Shown piece by piece: positions 8,367-18,661 of a DNA stretch of 64,000 bases (position 1 is its first letter; each line of letters starts with the position of its first letter). This DNA is from Acidithiobacillus ferrianus (GTDB lineage Bacteria; Pseudomonadota; Gammaproteobacteria; Acidithiobacillales; Acidithiobacillaceae): assembly GCF_010378095.1 (NCBI RefSeq), contig NZ_WNJL01000014.1, positions 27,097 to 91,096 of the forward strand, given 5' to 3'. Under the pieces are notes generated by a model. It was given only the letters and a program-made list of their open reading frames with translations, searched no databases and was not told the DNA's origin. A program made the position numbers and the translations under genes.

Positions 8367-9376
8367 GAACGCGCCCCTCCGGAATGCGGCAGATAACGCA
8401 GAATCTGCTTGAGATGTTGCTTGTAACCTACTGAGTAATGGTATATGCCACCCTGAGCGATAAAATATAGATCGGTGCTGTCCATGGGATGCAACACGGC
8501 TAGCAGGCTGCTCAGTCCCGGCATCGCAATGGGGGTCGGCGGCAATCCTGTGTGGATATAGGTGTTGTAGGGGCTCTCCACGCGCATCTCCTGGGGTGTC
8601 AAATGCCCCGTGTAACGGTCTCCCAAAGCGTAAATCACCGTGGGGTCCGATTGCAAAGGCATCCCCTGCCGCAAGCGATTGAGAAACACCGCGGCGATAT
8701 GGGCCTGCTGCGCGGGCGGCGCACCCTCCTTCTGAACGATAGAGGCGAGAATCAGGGCCTGGTAGGGATTATGCAGCGGTAAGCCACACGCACGTCCGGC
8801 CCACAGGGCCTGGAGTTCGTGCTGCATACGCACATAGGCCCGTTTGAGGAGACTCATCGCGGTAGTGCCGGGCACGTAGCGGTAGCTATCAGGAAACAGC
8901 CATCCCTCGGCGCTTCCCTCCGCACCGATGCCCTGCTGCGCGAGACGACGCGCCGCCGTCTCGCGCCGAGGCAAGTGTTGGTCATTCAGGTAGGGGGCCT
9001 TGCCACGAATCTCCTGATAGATGTCCTGTAAACGCCAGCCTGGCACGATCAACAGATTGAGTGGCGTGGATTGACCGGTGATAAGTCGGCGAAGCACCTG
9101 CGCCTGATCGATGCGACCTTGAAACTGATAAAGTCCGGCCTGCATCGGGGGATGGCCCGCCAACGCCCAGGCCAAACGAAAGAGGCTTGGGCTGTCCAGT
9201 ACTCCCGCGCGCGCCAGGGCCGCGATGCTCTGCGCACCACTGGCGCCCAGGGGAATAGGCACGGTCACACCTTTCGCGGGCATCGTTTCCGGCCAATACA
9301 TACCGACATAATAAAGGCCCGCCGGGGCAAGAAATGCAAACAAGACCATCAAGATGGATCTATACCCTCGATTCAT
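8363..9376 (-). CDS. mltG: Endolytic murein transglycosylase MltG (YceG-like)
   Basis: Starting at ATG 9376 the protein is 337 residues, with one N-terminal membrane helix (ILMVLFAFLAPAGLYYVG) and a periplasmic YceG domain. The family cleaves nascent glycan strands and sets their length. The catalytic-region signature usually reads ASIVEKE; here it is ASIVQKEG at about residue 210, so one Glu is replaced but the following KE remains. GHLTPQEM...SPYNTY and GLPPTPIAMPG are conserved. The start overlaps the pabC stop (ATGA), which argues against the longer frame from 9481. Confidence 0.93.
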   Translation of the reverse strand: MNRGYRSILMVLFAFLAPAGLYYVGMYWPETMPAKGVTVPIPLGASGAQSIAALARAGVLDSPSLFRLAWALAGHPPMQAGLYQFQGRIDQAQVLRRLITGQSTPLNLLIVPGWRLQDIYQEIRGKAPYLNDQHLPRRETAARRLAQQGIGAEGSAEGWLFPDSYRYVPGTTAMSLLKRAYVRMQHELQALWAGRACGLPLHNPYQALILASIVQKEGAPPAQQAHIAAVFLNRLRQGMPLQSDPTVIYALGDRYTGHLTPQEMRVESPYNTYIHTGLPPTPIAMPGLSSLLAVLHPMDSTDLYFIAQGGIYHYSVGYKQHLKQILRYLPHSGGARS

Positions 9377-10230
9377 CGCTGCGGTCCCAGACCCATCTCC
9401 CGATGCCAGGCGAGCAAGGCGGACGCCACCGGACCGGCATGACCCGGAAGCAGGCGCTGTGCATAATGGCGGACCGGCCAAATACCGATCAAGCTGTTAC
9501 TGAAAAATATTTCTTCGGCATCCTGCAGCACCTCGGCGCCGCACCGAACCAGCCGGACAGGCATGCCACGCGCGTCGAGTCCATCCAGGATGACCCGACG
9601 CTGGATGCCCGCTATCCCTCCATCGGTCAAATCGGGGGTATACACCACGCCGGAATGTGTCCAGAACAGATTGGACATCACCCCTTCACGCAAGATGCCA
9701 GCCTGATCCAGCATGACGCCCTCGGGATATTCCGGGGACAGCGCGTCACGGGCCGCCACCTGGTTCAAACGGTTCAGCGACTTCACCGTAAGGAACGACG
9801 CCCCCGTAAGCAGAGGGACCGGACACAGCGCCGTCGCAATGCCCGGTTCCCAGTATTGCCAGGCACGCTCCGGCCATTCCGACAGAAAGAGATAGCGCCG
9901 CGCCGGACCGGCCCCGGGACTCCCGTACCCACCACCGTCCCCTCGGCTCAGGATGAGTTTGAGGAGCATACGGTGAGATTTTATCGCGGCGCCGCGAAGA
10001 AGGTTCTGAAAATCACCCATCCAGAGGAGCGGGTCAGGCATCAGGAGGCGCAAAATCTTTGCTCCGTGCGCAAGACGGGCGATATGCGCGTCCCAAAACA
10101 GGGGGACACCCGCCACCACCGCGATCGTTTCAAAGAGCCCATCCCCGTAATGCAGGGCTCGGTCGAAAGCCAGGATGCGCGCTTCCGTCCCGAGGTCCCT
10201 TCCATCCACAGTGGCGGCCATCACCCCCAC
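9373..10230 (-). CDS. pabC: Aminodeoxychorismate lyase (4-amino-4-deoxychorismate lyase)
   Basis: This PLP enzyme of fold type IV releases pyruvate from aminodeoxychorismate to give p-aminobenzoate for folate. FDRALHYGDGLFETI near the start and the lysine region VKSLNRLNQVAARDAL are diagnostic, followed by EGVMSNLFW. The annotated start is GTG 10230; ATG 10221 is equally possible and neither has a strong ribosome site. It sits between fabF and mltG, the usual gammaproteobacterial arrangement. Confidence 0.92.
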   Translation of the reverse strand: MGVMAATVDGRDLGTEARILAFDRALHYGDGLFETIAVVAGVPLFWDAHIARLAHGAKILRLLMPDPLLWMGDFQNLLRGAAIKSHRMLLKLILSRGDGGGYGSPGAGPARRYLFLSEWPERAWQYWEPGIATALCPVPLLTGASFLTVKSLNRLNQVAARDALSPEYPEGVMLDQAGILREGVMSNLFWTHSGVVYTPDLTDGGIAGIQRRVILDGLDARGMPVRLVRCGAEVLQDAEEIFFSNSLIGIWPVRHYAQRLLPGHAGPVASALLAWHREMGLGPQR

Positions 10231-10239
10231 GGGAACGGA

Positions 10240-11481
10240 TCAGACCTTGAAACGACGAAAAACGAGCGAACTGTTGGTACCGCCAAAGCCGAAGGAATTA
10301 CTCAGCGCCACTTCGACTTCCGCCTTCCGCGCCTGATGGGGTACGTAATCGAGATCACACCCCTCATCCGCCTGATCGAGATTGATAGTGGGCGGTAAAA
10401 CACCCCGATGGAGCGTCAGCGAAGTGAAGACAGCCTCGACACCACCTGCGGCGCCCAAAAGGTGGCCCGTCATGGATTTGGTCGAACTCATAGCCAGACG
10501 CCGGGCATGTTCACCAAAAACCGTATGTACCGCGTCACTCTCGGAGCGATCCCCGAGCGGGGTCGAGGTACCATGGGCATTGATGTAGCCCACCATTTCT
10601 GGGGCCACTCCGGCGTTGCGCAGGGCGGCCCGCATGCAACGGGCCGCCCCTTCTCCGGCCGGAGTGGGCTGGGTCATGTGGTAAGCGTCGGAACTCATAC
10701 CATACCCGGGCAACTCGGCGTAGATGCGCGCCCCGCGGCGCAGGGCGAAATCGTGCTCCTCCAGCACGAGGACACCCGCACCTTCACCGAGCACGAACCC
10801 GTCCCGGTCCTTATCCCAGGGGCGACTGGCCTTCTCGGGATCGTCATTGCGGGTGGAGAGGGCCCGTGCCGCCGAAAAGCCACCGAGCCCCAAGGGACTG
10901 ATAGCCGCCTCGGCGCCACCGGCGATCATGACGTCGGCATCGCCGTATTCGATGAAGCGGGCAGCCTCACCGATAGAATGTGTACCGGTGGAGCACGCCG
11001 TCGCCATCGCAATATTGGGTCCCTTGGCGCCGTACATGATCGAAACATGACCCGACACCATATTGACGATACAGCGCGGGATAAAAAAAGGCGAGATTCG
11101 CCGCGGGCCGCTTTCAGTGACGATCTGGTGCTCGGATTCAATACCCGGCAATCCCCCGATTCCACTTCCGATGGAAACGCCCACCCGTTCGGCAATGTTC
11201 GCACTGATGTGCAGACCGGAATCGGCGATGGCTTCCATGGCCGCCGCGAGACCATAATGAATGAACAAATCCATCTTTCGGGCTTCTTTCATAGAGAGAT
11301 ATTGCCCGATATCAAAACCACGCACCTCACCTGCGATCTGAGAAGCGTAAGCAGAGGGATCAATGCGCGTGACCCGTCCGATACCACTACGCCCCTGGAT
11401 GATGGATTCCCAGGCCGCCGGGACACCCACCCCGATAGGAGATACAATACCCAGCCCTGTAATGACTACACGCCTCTTCAA
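10240..11481 (-). CDS. fabF: 3-oxoacyl-ACP synthase II
   Basis: FabF elongates acyl-ACP with malonyl-ACP. The catalytic triad is visible as Cys in [12 protein letters not shown], His in [11 protein letters not shown] and His in [12 protein letters not shown], with the C-terminal GFGGTN. The frame opens at 11502, but an AGGAG lies eight bases before TTG 11481, giving [11 protein letters not shown] and the family length of about 413 residues, so that start is chosen. acpP lies just upstream on the same strand. Confidence 0.96.
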   Translation of the reverse strand: MKRRVVITGLGIVSPIGVGVPAAWESIIQGRSGIGRVTRIDPSAYASQIAGEVRGFDIGQYLSMKEARKMDLFIHYGLAAAMEAIADSGLHISANIAERVGVSIGSGIGGLPGIESEHQIVTESGPRRISPFFIPRCIVNMVSGHVSIMYGAKGPNIAMATACSTGTHSIGEAARFIEYGDADVMIAGGAEAAISPLGLGGFSAARALSTRNDDPEKASRPWDKDRDGFVLGEGAGVLVLEEHDFALRRGARIYAELPGYGMSSDAYHMTQPTPAGEGAARCMRAALRNAGVAPEMVGYINAHGTSTPLGDRSESDAVHTVFGEHARRLAMSSTKSMTGHLLGAAGGVEAVFTSLTLHRGVLPPTINLDQADEGCDLDYVPHQARKAEVEVALSNSFGFGGTNSSLVFRRFKV

Positions 11482-11517
11482 ACGCTTATTCTCCTCCATC
11501 ACCTCACCAGAACAGGT

Positions 11518-11766
11518 TCAGGCGTCCTTGGTGGGCATATGGGCAGAGACATAGTCAATAGCCTGCTGCACGGTGGCGATCTTCTCCGCTTCCTCGTCGG
11601 GGATTTCACAATCAAATTCTTCTTCCAGCGCCATCACCAGTTCCACGGTATCCAGCGAGTCCGCACCCAGATCATCCACGAAAGAGGCTTCATTGGTCAC
11701 TTCGTCCTCATTGACGCCCAACTGCTCCACCACCACCTTCTTTACACGTTCTGCCACATTGTCCAT
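11518..11766 (-). CDS. acpP: Acyl carrier protein
   Basis: The 82-residue acidic protein carries the phosphopantetheine attachment motif [14 protein letters not shown] with the modified Ser at about residue 37. Length and helix pattern are those of the housekeeping ACP. A good ribosome site (AGGAG) precedes ATG 11766. It lies between fabG and fabF, as in E. coli. The C-terminal tail AHMPTKDA is slightly longer than average. Confidence 0.97.
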   Translation of the reverse strand: MDNVAERVKKVVVEQLGVNEDEVTNEASFVDDLGADSLDTVELVMALEEEFDCEIPDEEAEKIATVQQAIDYVSAHMPTKDA

Positions 11767-11854
11767 TGGGAGAAGCTCCTCTGTTGGTTAAGAAAAATTA
11801 TAGTCGGCGAGATTGGACCACAGCGCATACAGTTCTGTAAAGCCATCCGCACCC

Positions 11855-12604
11855 TCAACCCATCCACAGACCACCATTGACATGCAGAGTTTGACCGGTC
11901 ACGTAACCGGACTGTGGGCTGGCCAGATAAGCGACCGCTGCCGCCACGTCGGCGACGGTACCCAGTCTGCCCGCAGGAATCTGCTGCATCAACGCCGCTC
12001 GATGCGCTTCGTTCAGCCCGTCCGTCATATCGGTACGGATAAAACCCGGGGCCACACAATTGACGGTGATTTGGCGTGCCGCCACCTCTCGCGCCATGGC
12101 GCGAGTGAATCCGGCCACACCCGCCTTGGCCGCCGCATAATTGCTTTGCCCGGCATTACCCATGGCACCCACCACGGAAGTGACATTAATTATGCGACCG
12201 TAATGTCTCTTGAGCATATCCCGCACACACAGTTTGCTCAAGCGATACACCGCGCGCAAGTTGGTCGCAATGACGGCATCCCAGTCCTCATCCTTCATAC
12301 GCAACAGTAGCTGGTCACGAGTAATCCCCGCGTTATTCACCAGGATGGTCGGCGCGCTGTGGTCTTTTTCCATCTGTGTCAGCAAGGCGGACATCGCGGC
12401 GTCGTCAGTAACGTCCAAAACGCACCCCCTACCACCGATGTCTTGGGCCGCCAAATCAGCGCTAATCCGTTCCGCCCCCTCTGGGGTGGTCGCCGTGGCG
12501 ACGATCCGCGCCCCCTGTTCGCCCAACACCCGCGCAATTTCCCGGCCAATACCGCGGTTTCCACCGGTGACTAGCGCCACTTGGCCGTTTAATGCCCCCC
12601 CCAT
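11855..12604 (-). CDS. fabG: 3-oxoacyl-ACP reductase
   Basis: A short-chain dehydrogenase that reduces 3-oxoacyl-ACP with NADPH. The TGGNRGIGREIA cofactor loop, NNAGITRD and the catalytic Ser-Tyr-Lys set (VTSVVGAMGNAGQSNYAAAKAG) are all present, and the C-terminus ends with GQTLHVNGGLWMG. ATG 12604 overlaps the fabD stop by one base (TGATG). A TTG three bases earlier is an alternative. About 249 residues, normal for FabG. Confidence 0.97.
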   Translation of the reverse strand: MGGALNGQVALVTGGNRGIGREIARVLGEQGARIVATATTPEGAERISADLAAQDIGGRGCVLDVTDDAAMSALLTQMEKDHSAPTILVNNAGITRDQLLLRMKDEDWDAVIATNLRAVYRLSKLCVRDMLKRHYGRIINVTSVVGAMGNAGQSNYAAAKAGVAGFTRAMAREVAARQITVNCVAPGFIRTDMTDGLNEAHRAALMQQIPAGRLGTVADVAAAVAYLASPQSGYVTGQTLHVNGGLWMG

Positions 12605-13539
12605 CAAATGGCCTCCAGGGTGGCTTTGAGACTCTTGCCATCTTCGACATGAAGCATGGTCAAACTGGGTTCAATGCGTTTACCGAGTCCCGACAGGACG
12701 CGCCCAGGACCCATTTCCACGAAGGTCATGGCGCCTTGCCGCGCAAGGTGGCGAATGGTCTCCGTCCAGCGCACCGGCGCGTGCAATTGCTTGGCGAGCA
12801 CCGCTCGAATCGATTCGGGATTAGGATGACTCTGCACATCGGCATTGTGCACGACCACGGCTCTGGGGGCACGGAAGGTAACGGTTTCCAGCACTGCCGC
12901 GAAACGCTCCGCCGCGGGGGTCATCAGACTGCAGTGACTGGGCACACTGACCGGAAGCATCACCACACGCTTCGCACCCGCCACGCGCGCGGCCTCCATC
13001 AGACGTTCGACGGCGGCCTGGTCCCCGGCGACCACCACCTGTCCCGGTGCATTAAAATTGGCTGCGGCAAGCACTTCCTTATGGGCTTCCTCGGCACAAA
13101 GCTGTTTGACGTCGTCATCCCCCAAACCGATGATGGCCGCCATCGCTCCCACGCCCTCGGGAACCGCCTCCTGCATCAAGCGGCCCCGCTCGGCGACCAG
13201 TCGCACGGCATCGGCAAAATCCACAGCCCCCGCCACCACCAAAGCGGTGTATTCACCCAACGAGTGCCCGGCCACGAAATCCGGGAAAATACCGCCCTCC
13301 TCTTCCCAAACCCGATAGACGGCATATCCGGCGGTCAGCATCACGGGTTGGGTGAGGGACGTCTGATTGAGCTTCTCGACAGGCCCCTCCTGGGTGAGCG
13401 ACCAGAGGTCTGCTCCCAGAAGGGCGGAAGCTTCGGCAAAAACCTCTTTTACCAGCGGATAACCGCTTCCAAGATCAGCCAGCATATTCAAAGACTGTGA
13501 ACCCTGGCCGGGAAAAACAAAGGCAATAGAGCCGTGCAA
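12604..13539 (-). CDS. fabD: Malonyl-CoA:ACP transacylase
   Basis: FabD loads malonate onto ACP. The nucleophile elbow GHSLGEYTALV (Ser at about 92) and the His in VPSHCSLM (about 201) are intact, and FPGQGSQ lies at the N-terminus. The start is TTG 13539 with GAGGAGG five bases upstream. At 311 residues it has the family length. The gene order fabH-fabD-fabG-acpP-fabF is preserved without insertions. Confidence 0.97.
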   Translation of the reverse strand: MHGSIAFVFPGQGSQSLNMLADLGSGYPLVKEVFAEASALLGADLWSLTQEGPVEKLNQTSLTQPVMLTAGYAVYRVWEEEGGIFPDFVAGHSLGEYTALVVAGAVDFADAVRLVAERGRLMQEAVPEGVGAMAAIIGLGDDDVKQLCAEEAHKEVLAAANFNAPGQVVVAGDQAAVERLMEAARVAGAKRVVMLPVSVPSHCSLMTPAAERFAAVLETVTFRAPRAVVVHNADVQSHPNPESIRAVLAKQLHAPVRWTETIRHLARQGAMTFVEMGPGRVLSGLGKRIEPSLTMLHVEDGKSLKATLEAI

Positions 13540-13576
13540 GCGAACCTCCTCTCAATACCAGGACAATACCTGGCGT

Positions 13577-14521
13577 TCAGCTCCAGCGCAGGAGCGCGGA
13601 TCCCCAGGTAAAACCACCACCGAATGCCTCCAGCAGAAGGCGCTGGCCCGGTTGGAAACAACCGCGCCGGGCCGCGTCATCCAGGGCCAGCGGTACCGAA
13701 GCTGCTGAAGTATTACCATGATGCTGCACCGTAGTCACCACCCGTTCCATCGATAGACCCAATTTGTCCGCCGTTGCCTGGATGATGCGGATATTGGCCT
13801 GGTGCGGCACCAACCAGTCGATATCCGCGGAATCCAGTGCGTTGGCCGCGAGCGTTTCCTGAACCATTTCGCCGAGCGTGCGCACCGCCATGCGGAACAC
13901 CGCATTGCCCTGCATGGTCATACGCGTCTCCCCGTCAGGTACCTGAAGCTGATCGGCATACGCCCCATCGGCATGGATGTGGGTGGAGATCACGCCGGGC
14001 TCATCAGACGCGCCGAGAATCACCGCACCCGCGCCATCCCCAAACAGGATGCAGGTGCCGCGATCCGTCCAGTCGATAATGCGAGACATGCTTTCCGCGC
14101 CGACGACCAGGGCACGTCGCGTCCCGCCGCAGCGAATGAAGCGGTCGGCGGTAGCCAGCGCGTAGATGAATCCGGTGCATACCGCCTGGATATCAAAGGC
14201 GGGCGCACCGTGATTGCCCAACCGCGCTTGCAACAAGCAGGCGGTGCTGGGGAATATCTGATCCGGGGTGGTCGTCGCGACCACGATGAGGTCCAGATCC
14301 TCGGCACCCAGGCCGGCGTCTGCCAGAGCCTGGCGCGCCGCGGCTTCGGCTAAATCTACGGTTTTCTCATCGGCTGCGACGATACGCCGGGTGCGGATGC
14401 CGGTACGCGCGAAGATCCAGGCATCGCTGGTCTCCACCATTTGCGCAAGGTCGTGGTTACTGAGGACACGCTCCGGCAAGTAGCCGCCGGTGGCTATGAT
14501 ACGGCTGTAAATGGGCTTCAC
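13577..14521 (-). CDS. fabH: 3-oxoacyl-ACP synthase III
   Basis: FabH starts fatty-acid synthesis from acetyl-CoA and malonyl-ACP. The triad appears as Cys in [11 protein letters not shown] (about 112), His in VPHQANIRI and Asn in [18 protein letters not shown] near the N-terminus binds CoA. It starts at GTG 14521, overlapping the plsX stop by four bases (GTGA), so the two are translationally coupled. Confidence 0.97.
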   Translation of the reverse strand: MKPIYSRIIATGGYLPERVLSNHDLAQMVETSDAWIFARTGIRTRRIVAADEKTVDLAEAAARQALADAGLGAEDLDLIVVATTTPDQIFPSTACLLQARLGNHGAPAFDIQAVCTGFIYALATADRFIRCGGTRRALVVGAESMSRIIDWTDRGTCILFGDGAGAVILGASDEPGVISTHIHADGAYADQLQVPDGETRMTMQGNAVFRMAVRTLGEMVQETLAANALDSADIDWLVPHQANIRIIQATADKLGLSMERVVTTVQHHGNTSAASVPLALDDAARRGCFQPGQRLLLEAFGGGFTWGSALLRWS

Positions 14522-15543
14522 GCGCTGCTTCGCACCGCCGGATCGAGGCGTTCCTGAATCACTTCGGCTATGTGCAGGGTGAGCCGATGCTTGGCTTCGG
14601 TGATGGCGACTTCCAGCGCGCAGGCGAAAGCAAACCGGTCGGCATTCCCGTGACTCTTGATGACGATACCATTCAGGCCCAACAGCGTCGCGCCGTTATA
14701 TTGGCGGGAGTCCAGGCGGCGACGCAGGCGCTGCAGAATAGGCCGATTCACCAGATAAGCGATACGCCCATACCAGCCGTGGGTATAGCTCGCTCGCAAC
14801 TCCCGACGGATCATCGCCGCCAGTCCCTCAGAAGTCTTGAGCGCCACATTGCCCACAAAACCGTCACAAACCACCACGTCGGCGACTCCCCGATAAATGT
14901 CCGAACCCTCGACATTGCCGATGAAGTTCAGATGACTGGCACGCAGGAGCAGCGCCGCTTCCTTGACTTGCTCGTTGCCTTTGATCTCCTCGGAACCGAT
15001 GTTGAGCAGGCCGACACGCGGTTTGGTCACCCCCATGACCTGCTCGGCAAGTATCGAACCCATCACCGCGAACTGGAAGAGATGTTCGGGGTGGCAATCC
15101 ACATTGGCCCCCATATCCAGCGCGAGGAACCGTCCCGTCGTCGTTGGCAGAAAAGCCGCGATGGCCGGTCGGTCAATTCCGGGAATGGTGCGGAGAAACA
15201 CCTTGCCCAGCGCCATGAGCGCACCGGTATTGCCCGCACTGACCACCGCGTCGGCATGACCTTCGCGCAACAGGCCGATGGCGATGTGCATGGAGGAATC
15301 CCGCTTGCCGCGTAACGCCTGCGAGGGGGTCTCGTCCATGGCAACCACCTGACTGGCGTGATGCACGATCACCTGCGTCGAATTCTGCAGTCGCGCACGG
15401 GACAGCTCTTGCCGGAGGGCATCCGCATCGCCGACCACACGAAAAATAACATCCGGGTGATCTTTGACCAGATCGCGGATGGCGAGCACCACCATCGATG
15501 GGCCAAAATCACCACTCATGGCATCTACCGCGATATGCGGCAT
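14518..15543 (-). CDS. plsX: Phosphate acyltransferase PlsX
   Basis: PlsX makes acyl-phosphate from acyl-ACP for the first step of phospholipid synthesis. ATG 15543 gives [15 protein letters not shown], the standard N-terminus; the frame is open to 15678 but the extra residues are arginine-rich and unlike the family. [33 protein letters not shown] and [13 protein letters not shown] are hallmark segments. About 341 residues. It precedes fabH directly. Confidence 0.96.
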   Translation of the reverse strand: MPHIAVDAMSGDFGPSMVVLAIRDLVKDHPDVIFRVVGDADALRQELSRARLQNSTQVIVHHASQVVAMDETPSQALRGKRDSSMHIAIGLLREGHADAVVSAGNTGALMALGKVFLRTIPGIDRPAIAAFLPTTTGRFLALDMGANVDCHPEHLFQFAVMGSILAEQVMGVTKPRVGLLNIGSEEIKGNEQVKEAALLLRASHLNFIGNVEGSDIYRGVADVVVCDGFVGNVALKTSEGLAAMIRRELRASYTHGWYGRIAYLVNRPILQRLRRRLDSRQYNGATLLGLNGIVIKSHGNADRFAFACALEVAITEAKHRLTLHIAEVIQERLDPAVRSSA

Positions 15544-15580
15544 CGCAAAGCCCCCGGGGACACCTGGCACAAAGGCCCGG

Positions 15581-15766
15581 TCAGGCCTCAACCGCCTTCT
15601 TGACGACCTCGCGGCCCTTATAAAAGCCACATTCCGGACAAACGTGGTGGGGCAGTTTGGCCGCACCACACTGGGCACACATGGAACGGTTCGTCACCGT
15701 CAAAAAATCGTGGGCGCGCCGCATATCGCGACGGGAACGGGAAGTTTTACTTTGTGGAACGGCCAT
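15581..15766 (-). CDS. rpmF: 50S ribosomal protein L32
   Basis: The 61-residue basic protein begins [20 protein letters not shown], as all L32 proteins do. It has a zinc-ribbon pattern (CAQCG ... [12 protein letters not shown]). It follows yceD and precedes plsX, the conserved link between translation and lipid synthesis genes. Confidence 0.98.
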   Translation of the reverse strand: MAVPQSKTSRSRRDMRRAHDFLTVTNRSMCAQCGAAKLPHHVCPECGFYKGREVVKKAVEA

Positions 15767-15809
15767 GACTCAATTTCTCCCAATCGGTATACACAAGTGT
15801 ACTGCAAGT

Positions 15810-16271
15810 TCATCCTACACACTGCAACGGCTCAAGCCCGGAAACCGCGCATACCCCGGACACCCACTCCGCGCAACGCGGGATCATGGGCAAGGCCAGT
15901 AACACTTCGTCCTCCAGCCAGTTCTGCAAGGCGACGGCACCCCTTTCCGCAAGCACTGCCTCCAACTCGGGGTCCAACGCAGCAACCGCCGACTCGAGTT
16001 CCGCCAATCCAGTGTGCACCGGCACGGTAAGCTGTAACGGCATGGCGCCCAGGCAGCGTGCGCAGGGAATTTCACCGATTACCTCTATGCCGCCATCGGC
16101 GGTGACTACCTGGCCCCTGCGAATCAGGTCGATACTGACATTCACCGCTCGCACGCTCACCAGCGCCTCGCTGAGCCGCATCCAGACCGACAAATCCACG
16201 GCACCACTCAGTCTGTCACCCTGGACAGACACCCGGGCGAGCGGCAGGTTGGATGCTTTAGCAGAAAACAT
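15810..16271 (-). CDS. yceD: YceD/DUF177 family protein
   Basis: The 153-residue protein belongs to the DUF177 family, nearly always found upstream of rpmF and proposed to help 23S rRNA accumulate. The signature Cys pair is in GEIPCARCLGAM at about residue 75, followed by acidic residues; two further Cys lie near the C-terminus (ECVSGVC-like region). It opens the operon, with ATG 16271. Function is known only from homologues. Confidence 0.88.
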   Translation of the reverse strand: MFSAKASNLPLARVSVQGDRLSGAVDLSVWMRLSEALVSVRAVNVSIDLIRRGQVVTADGGIEVIGEIPCARCLGAMPLQLTVPVHTGLAELESAVAALDPELEAVLAERGAVALQNWLEDEVLLALPMIPRCAEWVSGVCAVSGLEPLQCVG

Positions 16272-16364
16272 AAGCGCGGCATATTAGCGATCACCGCAGC
16301 GCAAGTAAAGCGTTTGTCGGCAAAATTCCCGCCGCGGACGGGATATTTTCGCACCGGGTCTCGC

Positions 16365-17192
16365 CTAGTGGCCGTCCTCCATCATGGCGGCGGCGGCCAT
16401 CTCCGCACCGAACAAAATACTGGCCCAGGCCATATATAACCAGAGGAGAAAAATGAGGAAGGCGCCCAGAGCGCCGTATAGGGTTTCGAAAGTTGAGAAT
16501 TGCAGATAGCCTGCCAGCGCAACCTTGGTCACCTCAAACAGGATGGCGGCGGATACCCCGCCCAGAAGGACGTCTCGCCAGCGCGTATGCGCCGAAGGCA
16601 GTATCTTGTAGAACACCGTCATCATCACCGTGACCACCAGAAAGGCAAGGACATCACTCAAAAAATCCGGAATAACCGGGAGATGTGCCAGATAAGCCAG
16701 CACAGGCTGTAGAGGGCCGAGCAGAGGCAATACGAGTACAAGACTGAGTGGACCAACCACAAGCGTGACCATGTAACGTAAAAAGCGACACCACAGACGC
16801 CCCGGCACAACCCCCCAGATCGCATTGAAGTGCCGCTCGACGGAATGGATCAGGAGGATCGCCGTAACACTCAGCCCCAATATGCCAAAAATGCTCCATT
16901 CCGCACCTCGCGCTGCAAGGTGGTTCACCTGGCGCAGGATCGTATCTCCCGCCTCTGGAACAAAACTGTGCAAAATCAACCGATCGACCTGTGCACGGTA
17001 TGATAGACTGAACCCCACCAGATTCCACAGGCTAAAGACCACCACCACCAGCGGAACCAAGCTGAAGAGCGTCCCATAGGCGAGCAAGCCTGCACGGTCG
17101 ACGCAATCATCAAGCCAGAAACCATGCCACGCGCGATATATCCGATGCAGCATACGCCGCCCACGATGGATATCCGCCCTGGGAAGCGGCAT
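16365..17192 (-). CDS. YihY/virulence factor BrkB family membrane protein
   Basis: Six hydrophobic segments span the 275 residues from ATG 17192. The N-terminal motif LAYGTLFSLVPLVVVVFSL matches the YihY/UPF0761 family, and the last helices (GALGAFLIFLLWLYMAWASILFGAEM) are typical. The family was once misannotated as RNase BN; its transport role is unsettled. The frame is open to 17312, but the extra residues overlap the end of hda and look non-coding, so a start at MPLPRADIH or at the next Met is favoured. Confidence 0.85.
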   Translation of the reverse strand: MPLPRADIHRGRRMLHRIYRAWHGFWLDDCVDRAGLLAYGTLFSLVPLVVVVFSLWNLVGFSLSYRAQVDRLILHSFVPEAGDTILRQVNHLAARGAEWSIFGILGLSVTAILLIHSVERHFNAIWGVVPGRLWCRFLRYMVTLVVGPLSLVLVLPLLGPLQPVLAYLAHLPVIPDFLSDVLAFLVVTVMMTVFYKILPSAHTRWRDVLLGGVSAAILFEVTKVALAGYLQFSTFETLYGALGAFLIFLLWLYMAWASILFGAEMAAAAMMEDGH

Positions 17193-17242
17193 CGAGGCAT
17201 TGTCCTTCTGGCGGAGGCACCGGCTTGGCGGCCTCCCTCCGA

Positions 17243-17962
17243 TCATGATGGCCGCCCCTCGGCCAGACAAAGGCGAACAAAAGGAATGGTCAACTCGCGC
17301 TGACACTCCCAACTACGGGTATCCAACCGGTTCAACAGCCTATCCAACGCGCCGAGATCGCGCAGGTGGTGCCTCAACAGGTAGCGGGCCACGTCTTCAC
17401 CCATCCGCAAGCCTCGGCGTTGCGCCATCTCCTGCAAAACCACCCGGCGTTCTGCGTCGTTGGGCAGATGCAAAACATATTGTAGACATGCAGTCACCCG
17501 GCTGGCCCAGTCCGGAAGCACCCAATTCGCGATCTGCGGCGCTTGTCGACTGGCGAAGAGGGTGGGCTTCTGGATACGCATACGCTCATTATAGAGGTCG
17601 AAGCAAAAAATTTCTTTATCGCGCTGACCTGCCCAAGCGTCGATATTGTCCAGACACAACAGCGGGGCTGCCGCCAAACTGGCAAATGCCTCCGCGATCG
17701 TTGCGGTCCCGAAGGGCGTGGTTACTTCCTTGCAATCGATGTAAGGCACCCATCCGGGCACCGCGGCGGCGGCTCCCTGCAGCAGGTGACTTTTCCCCGC
17801 GCCACTGGAACCATGAAGATAGAGTGAGGGATTTCGCCGCTCCCCTCCCAAGAGGTTCTGCACCGCACACAACGCCTCCGCGTTAGGGACGGGATAATAG
17901 CCCTCCAGGGTCAATGGCGGATACACCCCCAGGGGCAGAATGAGTTGCCGCTTGCCCATCAT
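17243..17962 (-). CDS. hda: DnaA-related regulator Hda
   Basis: The 239-residue protein is a short AAA+ relative of DnaA domain III. It has FYPVPNAEAL-like entry, the P-loop GSSGAGKSHLLQG, Walker B LLCLDNIDAW and the sensor ASRVTACLQYVLH. Hda works with the sliding clamp to switch off DnaA-ATP after initiation; a clamp-binding QLxLP-like motif is present at the N-terminus (RQLILPLG). The start ATG 17962 overlaps the pgsA stop, so upstream extensions of the frame are shadows of pgsA. Confidence 0.93.
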   Translation of the reverse strand: MMGKRQLILPLGVYPPLTLEGYYPVPNAEALCAVQNLLGGERRNPSLYLHGSSGAGKSHLLQGAAAAVPGWVPYIDCKEVTTPFGTATIAEAFASLAAAPLLCLDNIDAWAGQRDKEIFCFDLYNERMRIQKPTLFASRQAPQIANWVLPDWASRVTACLQYVLHLPNDAERRVVLQEMAQRRGLRMGEDVARYLLRHHLRDLGALDRLLNRLDTRSWECQRELTIPFVRLCLAEGRPS

Positions 17963-18507
17963 GGTTCGTTGGAAGCCCCCTCCTGAGCAATCGCCTTGCG
18001 GCTCCAAACCCAGGCATACTGCCCCCCGGATATCACCGCCATCAAGAACGCCAGCACGAAAATGGGTAGCAGCGGGAAACGCGTATGGAGCGCCGCCTCC
18101 GCCAACACCAGCACGATGACCCCAAACTGCAAGGCCGTGTTCCATTTGGACAACAACGTCGGACTGGCCACAAACTTCCCAATGAGTAACAGGTAGAGCA
18201 GGCTCCCCCCCGCGATCAGCAGATCCCGGGAGATGACGGCGACCGTCAGCCACAAGGGGATACGCTGCAGCCAGGTCAGCGTGATGACCGTCATCACCAC
18301 CAGCAATTTATCGGCTACAGGATCGAGGAGGGCTCCCAGGCGAGTCTGCAAATGGTAATGGCGCGCGATCCAACCGTCCAGTGCATCGGTGATGGCCGCG
18401 GTTAAAAAAAGGCTCAGGGCCACCGCGAACAATTCCCTGACCAGTGCATAGTAAATGATCGGCACCAGAAAAAGTCGCAACAAGGTCAGCGAATTCGGCA
18501 GGTTCAT
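17959..18507 (-). CDS. pgsA: CDP-diacylglycerol-glycerol-3-phosphate 3-phosphatidyltransferase
   Basis: This inner-membrane enzyme makes phosphatidylglycerol phosphate. The complete CDP-alcohol phosphatidyltransferase signature is present: DALDGWIAR, eight residues, G, three residues, then D and D in LLDPVADK. Four or more membrane helices follow. ATG 18507 gives MNLPNSLTLLRLFLVPI, the usual N-terminus; a 12-residue longer frame is open. It is coupled to hda. Confidence 0.95.
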   Translation of the reverse strand: MNLPNSLTLLRLFLVPIIYYALVRELFAVALSLFLTAAITDALDGWIARHYHLQTRLGALLDPVADKLLVVMTVITLTWLQRIPLWLTVAVISRDLLIAGGSLLYLLLIGKFVASPTLLSKWNTALQFGVIVLVLAEAALHTRFPLLPIFVLAFLMAVISGGQYAWVWSRKAIAQEGASNEP

Positions 18508-18584
18508 GACCGTGAAGCTAGGCAAGGGTGGGGAGGCTGTCAAGCGGAACGGCCGTGGGCCTCCTCAAACGGTCAAATGGCCGT

Positions 18585-18613
18585 TTGCAGCCTGCCCCGC
18601 CACTGACTACAAT
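18585..18613 (+). promoter_or_regulatory. Sigma-70-type promoter for the superoxide dismutase gene
   Basis: TTGCAG (18585-18590) and TACAAT (18608-18613) are separated by 17 bases, a near-consensus arrangement. The start codon is 49 bases downstream of the -10 box, with GGAGAG in between. Confidence 0.7.
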
Positions 18614-18661
18614 CTAGCGAGTATTGGTTAAATTCCAGACTTGAAATCAGGAGAGCGACAA

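Noticed and set aside
9334..10398. 354-codon plus-strand frame opposite pabC and mltG
   Set aside because: Its residues (many His, Arg, Gln) are the antisense pattern of GC-rich genes; the opposite strand encodes conserved enzymes.
10408..11880. 490-codon plus-strand frame opposite fabF-acpP
   Set aside because: Antisense shadow of fabF and acpP; no ribosome site and no known domain.
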